DNA of 15,000 nt, taken from assembly GCA_012295275.1 (NCBI GenBank), contig CM022671.1, positions 7,768,727-7,783,726 on the forward strand, in the 5' to 3' direction. The notes beneath the pieces were generated by a model. The model had not been told where the DNA came from, made no database searches, and saw only the letters and a program-made list of their open reading frames with translations. This document shows positions 1 to 11,500 of the stretch, one piece after another; within the stretch, counting starts at the first letter, position 1; every line of letters starts with the position of its first letter. The position numbers and the translations under genes were made by a program. The DNA is from Chrysomallon squamiferum. Taxonomy: Eukaryota > Mollusca > Gastropoda > Neomphalida > Peltospiridae.

Positions 1-123
1 CTGGGACGGGAAATGGCCAATAATAGCATTTAATAAATTACACGGGTAATACTGCTGTAATGGGAAACAGCGATACAAAAATGTCAATTACAATTTATTG
101 CTATGAAAAGTATTTTGGAAAAG

Positions 124-128
124 AAAAA
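124..128 (-). terminator. Pol III T-run terminator of the tRNA-Glu gene
   Basis: The minus strand has TTTTT starting 5 nt after the tRNA 3' end. A second run of four T lies at 119-122. Oligo-T directly after a tRNA gene is the usual RNA polymerase III stop. Confidence 0.8.
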
Positions 129-132
129 GTAA

Positions 133-204
133 TTCCCAAGCGGGGAATCGAACCCCGGCCGTCGCGGTGAGAGCGCGAAATCCTAACCACTAGACCACTT
201 GGGA
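133..204 (-). tRNA. tRNA-Glu (anticodon CTC)
   Basis: Read on the minus strand, this is a 72-nt, intronless, complete tRNA. The acceptor stem is TCCCAAG paired with CTTGGGA (7 bp), followed by discriminator A at 133. The anticodon stem TCGCG/CGCGA encloses loop CTCTCAC, which puts anticodon CTC at 169-171 to read GAG (Glu). The T arm is CGGGG-TTCGATT-CCCCG. Internal Pol III promoter elements are intact: box A TGGTCTAGTGG at 187-197 and box B GGTTCGATTCC at 144-154. The body closely follows the animal tRNA-Glu(CTC) pattern, including the D-arm GTCTAGTGGTTAGGAT. CCA is not encoded, as expected for a nuclear gene. It is transcribed away from the protein-coding gene to its right. All stems pair, so a tRNA pseudogene or tRNA-derived SINE head is unlikely. 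Confidence 0.97.
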
Positions 205-626
205 ATGTTGCTTAAATATGTTCAAAATAATATATTTGTATGTTAGACATCAGTTTGATGCGAAACTAATTATGTAAAATTTGTAATATACATACTACTG
301 ATTAAACACTCACACCCTAAAAATATTATGATTTCTTGAAAGAACATATTTAATTTTAAATCATTTCGCATTCGTTATCCGTGAAGTAAAGCTAGCAGTT
401 TATTATTTTAGACTGATTCTCCCTCAATTTATTACTATTGAAATATATTCTTTTTTTGAAGCGCATCAATAGTAAAAATGACAGTTAACTGAAGCCGTTA
501 ACTCTATTTTGCAAAAGATTAGAAACACTCATGCTTTTTATTTTTTGGTTATCTTTCGTTAATTGTTTCAGCGTTATGTAGCTTAATTTTTTAAGATCTT
601 TTCAAAATCTGTTGCTCTGTGAAGGG

Positions 627-642
627 TACTGCAGCTGCAGTA
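627..642. repeat. 16-bp perfect palindrome
   Basis: TACTGCAGCTGCAGTA equals its own reverse complement. It contains the E-box core CAGCTG at its centre (632-637). It lies about 110 bp upstream of the DCAF1 start codon. It could be a dimer-protein binding site or chance; no family is identifiable from sequence alone. Confidence 0.6.
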
Positions 643-724
643 ATAAATTTGAATGTTGGACATTTTTGTTTTAGTCAGTTTCTTAACAGGCGATTTCATA
701 AAGTAGAAGTAATACTATTTTGAT

Positions 725-732
725 TTTGGCGC
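725..732 (+). promoter_or_regulatory. E2F-type site TTTGGCGC
   Basis: This is a perfect match to the E2F/DP consensus TTTSSCGC, 23 bp upstream of the DCAF1 ATG, in a region otherwise very poor in CpG. E2F sites sit near the starts of many replication and cell-cycle genes, and DCAF1 acts in replication and growth, so a functional site is plausible. An 8-mer can arise by chance. Confidence 0.45.
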
Positions 733-754
733 GTTTACGATAATATTATTAACT

Positions 755-852
755 ATGTCTAACCAAGATTCACTGACAGAATTTAACAGTATATTAGAAG
801 AATGGAAGAATAACCATGGCAATGGTACTGATCCATTACCCACTATTAAAAG
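755..852 (+). CDS. DCAF1: DCAF1 exon 1 (residues 1-33)
   Basis: Starts at ATG 755 (context AACTATGT) and encodes a short helix with [17 protein letters not shown]. This matches the family's opening segment, in which an E/D-rich helix ends in W-K/E-x-x-H-G. The donor is AAAAG|GTGAAT, phase 2. An in-frame TAA at 710 makes a longer N-terminus unlikely unless an upstream exon is spliced in. Confidence 0.9.
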
Positions 853-2497
853 GTGAATAATGGGCCAGTTTTATAATCGTTGTCATCATTTTAAATGTCA
901 TAAAATAAAAGCCATGTAATGATGTACCTGGTGCCATACGGCAAGCCTTTTTCAGCGATTTAAGTTCATTAAAATTTATTTGCTCATATCTGTTTGTCCA
1001 TACTAATGTAAATCAAAAACATTTTTACATTACCATACCCATTTCACCAATAATCTGTATTATCAGGTTATTTAAAAGTAACTTAATGTTTTATTCTTTT
1101 TAACCATGTTTCTGAGTAAATTATAGGAACACATTTATAAAATTAGCAACACATTTTGTGAGACAAGTACTTAACTAGCCAAATGATGTTCTTTTGAGAA
1201 TATACAAACTAACAACATCTTGTTTTGCCATTTTGATTTTATTTTTGGCTTTTAAACTTTATATGTTGACAGTTCACTTGGGATGTTTTAATGAATTCTT
1301 ACTCGAAGAGCAAAAGGCCATGCATTTAACCACATTTCATCGTTACATTACTTTTGATTACTGCTACTATAAAATACTTTTTTTTAGTTTTTGCTAAACT
1401 AATTCTAGATTTAAATGTTGATATGTGTCATTTAATTGACTTATTTAAACATTCGAACAATTTAAAAAAATAATAATAATAATTTTAAACTGTTATGGCT
1501 TTGTTCTAGGGATGCTAACTGATTTCAGATGGAATATATCAGTCACCATTTTATATTTAAAAATAATTGTTTTGAAACTTCTCTTGTGTTTTGTATTACA
1601 GGCTGGCTGAACTGATTGAGCAGGAAACAGAAGCTTATTTCAAGATGGATCCTGATCCTTTTGATGACAGACATCCAGGTATCTGCATATATTCTTTAAG
1701 CAGAAGATAAAATTATAAATTACAAATAACAGTCTACCTGAATGACAGTGACTGCTTTGGTTATAAATTGATTGTTTATTCTGATTAAAAGCTATCAGTG
1801 AGAATAAAAACATGCAGGTATCAGGTACTGAATACTTATGGAACATTACTTTTTTCCTGCTGGGACTGCCCATGTATTAGTTACAGATAACTTTTTACTT
1901 AGTAGATAAATGAGGGATTTTTCATTTCAAATATGCTAAGATTTATTCGAACTTCAGTGTCAAAGTAAAAAGTAGTTTTTCTTGTTCTTGTATTCTTATT
2001 TGGAGAAGAAATGAAAGCATTTCTCTGCAAAATTTGCTTCTTCAACAAAAAATGCACATAAACAATAATTATTTTACACTTTTCTCATTAATGCATAGTG
2101 CCACTAATCTGGTTTTCTGTTTCTTGGATTGTTTTTAGGAAGAGCCAATCCAACATGCACTCTGGGACATTTGATGAAGTCTTTGTTCAAAAATGAAGAG
2201 TTTATGAACATGGTAATATTTTTATTATTTATTGTTGTCACATAAAATGTATAAATTATTCTTTGCATATTTTTCATTTTATTTATTTTTATTTTGTTGT
2301 TACTGTTTTACAGCTTGTAGGAACATACTTAATGTCATCAAGAGATAAGAAAGAATTGCTTACACTTTCTTGTCGTCTGCTTCTCGATGTCATGCCAGGC
2401 CTTGAAACATCTGTTGTCTTCCAGGAAAATGTAAGATTATCAGTGTAATATTAAGTTAACAAATGTTAATCAGTAAAATAGATTTATTAGTATTAGT

Positions 2498-2541
<44 letters not shown>

Positions 2542-5500
2542 AGTTTTAAAGGAGTAATGCTTTCATCCAAAAATTATTTTTTCCCAACATGGAAATATAT
2601 TTAATGTTATTTTTAAACCAATAAAATATAAAAATAAAAGTTGTTATTGTGTTTATCAGTAAATTTTGTTGTAAATGTTCTTACCATTCCAGTAATTTAC
2701 TATCTAATTATATCATAACATTTTGCTTATTAAAGAAAAGGATTATGTGTTGCTTCTTGTTTTATGTATTTTTAAAGTTATATGTGCATTTGATTTAACA
2801 GGAGGGTGTTGTAGAAAACCTTTTCCAATGGGCTGAAACTGCTGAAGATCCTCTTAGGTCATATGCAACAGGTTTGTTAGCTGGAGCCATGGAATTACAA
2901 GACATCGCTGCAAATTTCAAAGAAAAGAACACCAATCTTGTGAGTATTTTCAGAATTTCTGTTTCCTTGCAAATATCTTTTCACCTTGTAATCTGTTCAT
3001 CATGCCCAAAATATTAAAAGATGTAACTTTTAAAATGTATCAAGATGATAAACTATTTGTGTGTCTGCTTAAAAGGAGAATGTAGTTTTTCTTTTAATTT
3101 TCATTGGGTGTATATATGTCAATGTTGATAGAATAAAAAAAAATTAGTTGTAATAAAATAATGATAATAAATTCAGATCATTTTTAGAACATATAAAAAT
3201 TGGTAGTGTGGAATTTTCATTGTTTTATATTTGTTTTTGTTTTTGTTTTTACAAACCACTTTATTGGTTTAAAATGTTTGCTTTTATTTTCGAAATATAT
3301 ATTCTTCTCTACAGGTTCCTCTGATGCTGCAAAGACTGCACAGCCTACAGAAACAGCAAATTGAAGAATGCTCTGCAAACAAAGACAGTGAAGATAACAG
3401 ACGGTACTTCTCAATGTTCAGCAAGGACTGTAAAAAAGCCACATCACCTGCACCCAGCAATTCCAAGAAAAACGGTGAAACAGGAAACAAGAAGAATGAA
3501 CACAAGGTGATTCTCAAGAGGTCACTGTCTCCAAGTCACTACAGTGATGATGTTTTTCATCTGAAACAGAAGAAGATCAAGTGCAGTCCAGGAGGTATGT
3601 TAACTTACAGTTTGTTGTTCTTTTCTTGTTGAAAAAAAAAGAAGAACTTAGTGCGGGAAACCTTAAATTGAGGAATTACAATATTGTATGATAAATAACA
3701 GGTGAAATTACAGATGACAGAAGCAATTATTCTGATCATTTTACTGATATTGTTAATATTTATTTTGCTTCTAGTGTTATAGATCTGTTACAATCAGCGT
3801 TTTATTTTTTGATGAATGTACTTGTTAATTACATTAAAGTTTAAAAATATCACACATGTAATAAATCATGTTTAGTTAAACACAGCTCATTTGTATAAAA
3901 AAATTAAAACATTTTATCTTAATTTTTTATCCCCAAGTTTGAGGGGTTTTTTTTCACTTTGTTTTTCATTGTTTTTACTTTTTTTTTTTTTTTTAAGTTA
4001 ATTAATTTTTTTTATTATTATTATTATTATTTGCACTCAAAAATGTCTTATTTGTGATGCTACAGTTTCTGAAGGAGATCAGAGTAACAGTAGCTGGGCT
4101 GAGATACAGCCGTATGTGATTGGTTCATATTCCATGGAGCCTCTGACCACTTCCATGAAACAACGAATGATTCTACAGTATCTTATTCCAATGGGCGAAT
4201 ACCAGGAGGTGAAAATAGCAGTTTTCTTTAGTTACACTGGTTATTTTAGTTTATTTTAAATTTTATTTATATTTTTATTACTTCTGTTGTTATTATTATT
4301 ATTATTTTTATTATTATTATTATTATTATTAATTTTATTTATTTATTTATATTTTATTTTAAGTGTGGATGGGTTGTTTTCTTCTTATTTCATATTTTTA
4401 AAGCTCTTAATTTGATTTTCTTGAATGATTATGGAGATATTTTACAACTAATATATGCATAAGGAACAAAGATATTACTGAACAGTATTGATTCACTTTG
4501 TTCTCAAATATGTTTCTGATATATATGTTTTCAGTTATGAGTTGGATATTTTTCAAATTTTACTGCAATACATTTTTATATATTTTAATTTACTTTAATC
4601 TTCTTTTTTTTTCTTTCTTTTTTTTTGATTCAGTTGTTGGGTGCTACATTTGAATACAGTGCTTTGAATCTTATTTTCTTTTACATTAACCTGAGAGAAA
4701 ACAGAGATGTCCGTCTAGCTTTTGATGCTCTCAAGGTATTTAGAATAAACTTGTTATTTCAGCTGTAGATCTGTTATTAAATGAATGCTGTTGATTTCAA
4801 GATACTGAAGTAAAATATATTTCTGATACCAGGTAGAATATAGGGCATAAGCCGAATCCTATAAATTGAAGTTTCAGCTTAGCCTTCATGTTTTGTAATA
4901 TACTACATACAAAGCAAAGTATTTATCTATTATTATTTTTTCACATATTATTGGACAAAGAATGGTTACGTCACTGGAAGATACTCAAAATGACAGACAG
5001 TTTTTACACAAGTTTAATGTTAATTGGTATTCATATTCATATACTTTTTTCAGTACCTAGCCACTTTGCTCTGTCACAAGAAGTTTGCTATTGAATTCCT
5101 ATCAGTTTCTGGTGTCCAGCATCTTCTTGAGGTTCCACGACCATCAGTGGCAGCTACTGGGGTATCCTTGTGTGTCTATTACCTGTCATACTTTGAGGAT
5201 GCAATGGAAAGGGTAATTATAAAACATTTCCACTTCAGATAAGAAATGAAAAAGGAAAGAGCTCTCCCTATTTATTTTTGTGTCATTTGAAACTGACTGA
5301 TAAAAATCAAAGTCCTTTAAATGCAGCTAACATTGGATCACACATTTATGTGTCTGAATGTGTCAGTCATGTTACGTTTTGAGTGACATCATCAAATGTA
5401 ATGCTTTTATCAAGTTCATATTATCTCTAACACTTATCAAATTTTATTTTGGAATGCAAATAATTAAAGCTGTGAATTGTTGTATCTGATTTTTGGTTTA

Positions 5501-8500
5501 TATTCTTTGTTCGTGTGTTTCAGGTTTGTCTTCTGCCAGACCATGTTTTATCTGATTTGGTTGGGTAGGTTGCAATTCCATTTTATTCAACTAGTTCAGT
5601 CTAAGACAATATTTATTATTAAAAGTTAAGTAATTTGTTTCAGTAATAGAAAATATTATTATTTTTTGTTTTTAAACTAGATTTTATAATTGACTGCAAA
5701 AATTATTTGTTTAAGTAAAGATTCTTTTTATTGTTATTATAAATGTCTTAGATAAGAAAGAAACTTTGCCTGCCTTTAAAGATATATATTTTTTAATATT
5801 TATTTTTTATTTTATTTATCACATTTTATAGCCAAAGATCTGAATTCATAGATCTATTAGATCTGAATTGACAGTGTACATTTTCGTAAAAGATGATTAA
5901 ATAATGTGCACTACTACTGGTTACATAATATTTGTTCTTGTTCACTGTGAGTGATAGAGTATTGATAAAACAGCCACCTTTCATTACTATCATGTAAGAT
6001 GTATGCCTTTTTATTAAGAAATATGACAGTTTAGTACAGTATTATTTTTGATATAAAAATAAAATTGCGTGAGATGTGTTGTTTTGTTTTGTAGATATGT
6101 AATGTGGTTGATGGAGTGTTCACATGATTCCAGCAGATGCCATGCAGCCATGTTTTTCAGTCAGGTGTTCCCATTCAAAGTCATGTTGGATCTGTTTGAC
6201 CAGAGAGATGGACTACGAAGGCTTTTTAATGTTGTGAGTATTTCTGCATTTTAAATCTTCAAAAGACTGAAAATAAATCAGAGATAAGAATTTTTTAAAA
6301 TAATTTTTGTAGTTTTTTTTAATACTATACTTATAAGATTAACTTAGCAAACATGAGTGTGTGTGTGTATAACATCTGCATTTTACATAAATCATTATCC
6401 AGATTTAAACAGATGTTTTTTTTTTATTATTATTTATCTTTAAATGAACAGAAGTTGTAGACTATTGGCTGTATAATTCACCTGTATTTGCTATCAGTTA
6501 AAAGTAGAGACTGTCTTGTTTGTGCACAGATCAGCACTCTGAACATACTGAATGTTGACGAACAGTCGGTGACGCTGACTGAGGATCAGATATTCACAAT
6601 GCAGCAGGCAGCTCGACATGTGTGTGGGGCCCTCAGGAAGTACTTCGAAGCCCACCTCACCCTCAAAGCAGACGAAATAAGGAGATCGCATGCGAGAAAT
6701 GATGGTGCAGTTTCACCCATTCAGGAGACTCCACCATATAAGGTTGTTCTGGGAAATGTGTGAAAATTTTAGTTAGAATTTTACCTGTATTTTTGAAAAA
6801 CACAATTTCATTAACTTAGTGTATCATTATTGGGGGGGGGGGTTTCCTCTTAAATAATAGTAACGGGATGTTAACTGGTATTTGAATCAAAAAGTAAATG
6901 AAAGTAAAAATATAAGCATCATCTACGAAACAAAATCAGTTAATATATTCTAGAGTTTATTCATAATTTTTAATTTCATTTTTCATGTGGTAAAACATTT
7001 TGTCTATTCTAGTTTTGTTTATTTTCTTTCTTCGTTAAGTTCTTTTAAGTTTGTGACATTTATTTGACTAGTTTTCACTTAATTATAAAAAAAAATTCTT
7101 TCTTACTTTAATTTTCATATAACAACTGTATTAAACTTTTCAGCAAAATAATATTTGAAAACTTATTATTATTTCAGTTACCACTAAGGTTTCATGTATG
7201 TTTTTTCCTTTGCTTATTTACACTGTTTAATTACAAGTTATGAGTTACGCATACACAGTCAAATCTAGATTTTCAGTATTACACTTAAACCATGTTTTCC
7301 ATAAACATTATATATGAGTGCATCATAATTTACAATTTTCATTTTGACTTACATTTCGAATGTCTGATAATTGTTTTATTTGACTTTGAATGACACCCAG
7401 TCACCAATTTTACTTTTGTGCAAGGGCATCATTAAACAAAAAACAAATACTTTGAAAGGGCATCACCCATTTTTAAAAAGTTTTTACTGCAGTAAATAAA
7501 GATAACTGATTGAAGTTACTGTGACGTATTTTAATATAAATATATGTATCTTTTGGCCATTGGCTGTCATGTCAGATGAAAAAGGTAGAGTTCTAAGTGG
7601 AGAATATGGAAAATACCAGATTTGACTGTGTTTATTTCTTTTATTTTCTATTAATCTTATAACAATAATGGTAGGTAATGATGTTCTAATTCACTACATA
7701 GAAAAATAATTATGTGCATTAATTGTTGTTGTGGAAAGAATTATATTTAACACAAATTTGTTTAAAAAGTAAATGATTCCAGTGATTTTGTTAACTTTCT
7801 TTTTGAATAATTATTCTGATCATTTTAAAATTTAAAATTCCTTCTTTCTGTCCTATTCTCTTTTTCAGTTTGTTACCTTTATCAGTCTTTTTCAACAAAT
7901 GATATATAAAATTATTTATATACGCATAGAAATGAAAGGAATATTTATGTGATAAATGTTGCCAGATTCACATTATTCGCAAACATCATTAACTGTTAAA
8001 AAACAAACAAAAAAATGATATGTATGGAATGTATATCTACAATAATAGGAGTATAATGTAAAATAATTTTAAAATTAAAATTTTAAATTTAAAAGTAAAT
8101 TACGATTATCAGTTAACCTCAGTTTAACAAAGACAGGATGATTACGCTATTCACCTTTTTAACTTGGTAAATAATAATTAATTACATAAGATTTATTTTG
8201 CCCATATTTTTATCTGTGCACATAAAACAGACACAGCACACCATATAATAATTACTTAATATATTGATTGAAACTTTAATGCTTGATATAATTTCTGCAG
8301 CCAATGAAGCTAACACCGGAGATAATTCAAGACAACACTGAGGTTCTCATGGAACTGTTACCATTGCGAAGTCACTGGGAACCAGAGGAAACATTTCACA
8401 ATCTAGGTGGGATTCAGCTTCTTACACAGCTTGTTGCCATGGCACCAGAATGGAATAATTACCCAGGAAAGTGAGTGACATTTTCATTCAGATGACTGTA

Positions 8501-11500
8501 ATAAAAAGATAGTTGTTTCGGAAAAGGTGTTATATTGTCATTGTATTGGGAACAATTTTGCTAGTGTTGCATTTATCTATTTTGTGGTTCTTTGTTTTGT
8601 TTTCTATTACTGTCTTTCTTTCTAGTCATAGGAAATATGGTGCTTTTAAAATATTTTGAAACTTATAATTCTCTTGCTGTTTTATAATTTATAATTATTT
8701 TTATTAGTCTTATTATTATCATTACCACTATTTCTATCACTACTATTACTGCTGTTATTATATTTTTAAGGTTTTCTATTTTATGAATAACAGCAAACAT
8801 TTCTATTTTTGACTCCTGCAGACCTGAAACTATTAAAAATGCTCTCTACACAATTGCTGTTTGCATGGTGACCCCCAAATCACAGTCCATACTGCTGGAG
8901 CCAGTTCGTTTACCTGATGGGATCTCATCCCCAGCAATCAGGTACTAACCTCTTAATTGCTCAAGTTAAATAAATGGCAAGCCTGTTCTGAGCCTCGTTT
9001 CATTAATTTGTTATTTATATAGTTATTTAAAATGATCCATTAAAAACAGTAGAAGTACAGGATGGTCAGTTAGCGTGGAAAATTACATCTTGAAATAAAT
9101 TGCAGAAAAAGGTTTTGTTTTGGATTACAGTTTTTATACAAAAAAGGAAAAAAAAACAATCTTTTATTTACTTTTTAACCAAAATACAAACTGGTTAAAA
9201 ACTAAATAAAAATATTTTTTAATATTTTATTTTTTTTCAGTGTTATTATTGGATTGGCTGAAGGTGAAATTCTTCCTGATGCTGAAGTTCAGAAATCAGC
9301 TCTAACTGTCCTTGTTAACTGTGTGTGTGGACCCATTGAAAGGGTGATTGATTTAATTTTTCAGTTATTAAATAAAAATAAATAATATATTGTTTATCAA
9401 TTAGTATTTTTATTGTAATCATCATCTGAATTTAAATTAGATTATCATAAAAATCATGGTAGATGGTAGCGTAATAAGCCAAATTCTGCAGTGGTAATGT
9501 ATTCAAGGCTGCTGTCACATATTTAAAAATATAAAAACTAAAAAGTTGAGTAAATTATCAGATAATTAATAATAGAATGATTCTACATTTTTTTACATTT
9601 AGGTTATAATGCCACAAAAAAAATAGCTTACATATTACAATTTTCAAAGAAAAAAAAATTAGATACCGGTGTATTGTTAATTATGGACATATGTATCCAT
9701 CATTATTACTATTATTGTTATTGTTATTGTTATTGTTATTGTTATTGTTATTGTTATTTTATTATTATTATCATCATCATTATCATCATTGTTATTATTA
9801 GTATCATTATTACCAATTTGCAGGTTGGTGGTGGTGTTGGAAGAATGGTAGGATCAGGACCTAAAAAGAAAATGAATTGGAAGCTTGGAGAAGATATATT
9901 GAGTCGGATCTGGAATGGGATACGCACCAACAATGGGATTATGGTTTGTTCTGTTTACAGTCATTGGCTAAAAAAAAAAAAAAAAAAAAATGTTTCTTGT
10001 TTTTTTTAAAGCATAATTTGATGTTTTCATAGAATAACCCAGTATTCAGTCAGTCACTAAGTGATGAAGGTGTGGTAGTTTTTTTCAGTCATTTTAAATA
10101 TACATTAGGTAGAAAAACAATAACAGTTCAAATAAATCAGTGTAAATAATTGCTTATTGTTTGTTTTTTTTTTTTTTTTTTAAACTTCATCAGTCTAGTT
10201 CTTACTTATGAGGTTAATAATACTGTTTTATTTTGAAACAGGATAAGTAAAACTGAAATAGTAATTCTTTTTTTTTTTTTTTTTTTTTTTTTTTTATCCA
10301 CTAGGTTTTGCTCAAACTTCTTTCAACAAAGACTCCAATTACTGACGCTGATACAATTCGAGGTCTCGCATGCAGGGTAAGATCATAATTTGTTTGTCTT
10401 TTCCAAATATTTATGTAATATTTGCTGAAAAGTATATCTTTTATTGACGTTAAAGTTTCATAATGAACTTAGTCACAGTCTTCATAATGAATAATAAAGA
10501 TTTTTGACTCTGGATGTTGGACCTTAGATTTTATCAAAATAGTCTTTCATAGTTACACGGAACAAAGAAACCATATGTATCATGTGTCCAACAAAAAAGA
10601 AAAAGAACAATTTCTTTATTTTTTTCTTCTTTTTTATTTTTATTATTATTAATGCCTGATTATGCAGATCAGTACAGTTTTAAATACTGCTGTGACTTCT
10701 GATACATGTAATATCTTGTGTGAAAATTCATCATTCAGTTTTATGGGAATGTAGATTTCTTTCTTATAATTTTCAGGCTCTTGTTGGTTTGTCTAGATCA
10801 GAATCTGTAAGGCAGATCATTAACAAACTACCTCTCTTTAACAATGGACAACTGCAGTGTAAGTACATGCATTCTGACATAGATTTGCCCAAATATCAAT
10901 ACATTTATTGCTGTTATTGAAAAATAAATGTTCTTTTGCAAAAAGGTATGGCAGGATTAGTTTTTGATCTTTTTAGAAAGTTATATTCCATATTTGTTAA
11001 CTCTTTTTTATTATTTTTATTATTATTATTATTATTTTTTAAATTAAGCTTGTTAAAACATGTCTCTCAGTTAACCTAGATATCTACGTTGTTTTGTTTA
11101 ATTTTCTTTGGATTTTTTTTGTTTCTTATCCCTTTCTGAGTTTTTGAACTCCATAATTCAGACAAGTTTGTGTTTATTTTTATTTTATTTTATTTTATTA
11201 TTGTTGTTTCATGTCACAGCACTGATGAAGGAGCCAGTTTTGCAGGACAAACGACAGGAGCACATCAAGTTCTGCAAGTATGCCAGTGATCTGCTCGAGC
11301 GCGTGTCTGGCAAACAACCCAGCTCAGTGGGAGATGCTTCCCTGGAACAGATCAGACGGGTAACACACAATTCAATACCTTCTTTAATTACCTTCTTTTA
11401 GTGCTTGTTTCGGGTGCTTTTACTTAATTAATATATTCTCATTAGAAACATTTCAGACATCTTTGAAGTGATTACAAAATGTTTGCTTTGACCTCAAATA

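Larger units (their letters stand above)
205..754. promoter_or_regulatory. Divergent intergenic region and probable DCAF1 promoter/5' leader
   Basis: These 550 bp separate the 5' end of the minus-strand tRNA from the DCAF1 start codon. I see no coding block, TATA box or second RNA gene. An in-frame stop (TAA at 710-712) precedes the ATG, with no earlier in-frame ATG between them. Notable elements are an E2F-type octamer (725-732), a 16-bp palindrome (627-642), and two GTTAACT copies 13 bp apart (484-490 and 497-503). The transcription start cannot be placed from sequence alone. Confidence 0.6.

Noticed and set aside
1640-1873. Minus-strand open frame of 77 codons
   Set aside because: It overlaps exon 2 antisense and extends into intron. 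The translation has no recognisable domain.
1679-2138. Possible U12-type intron 2 (donor GTATCT)
   Set aside because: The U12 donor needs a GTATCCTT-like sequence and a TCCTTAAC-like branch site near the acceptor; neither is present.
2541-2560. CAG after the ATT tract as an alternative acceptor
   Set aside because: No coding sequence follows and exon 5 begins cleanly at 2802 with matching homology.
3217-3517. Overlapping minus-strand open frames
   Set aside because: They are antisense shadows of exon 6; the plus-strand frame matches DCAF1 and joins correctly to both neighbours.
9674-10009. Open frame of 111 codons spanning intron 15 repeat and exon 16
   Set aside because: Its first third is the translated microsatellite (alternating Cys-Tyr, then Ile) and its end is a poly-Lys from A21. 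Only 9824-9943 is real coding sequence.
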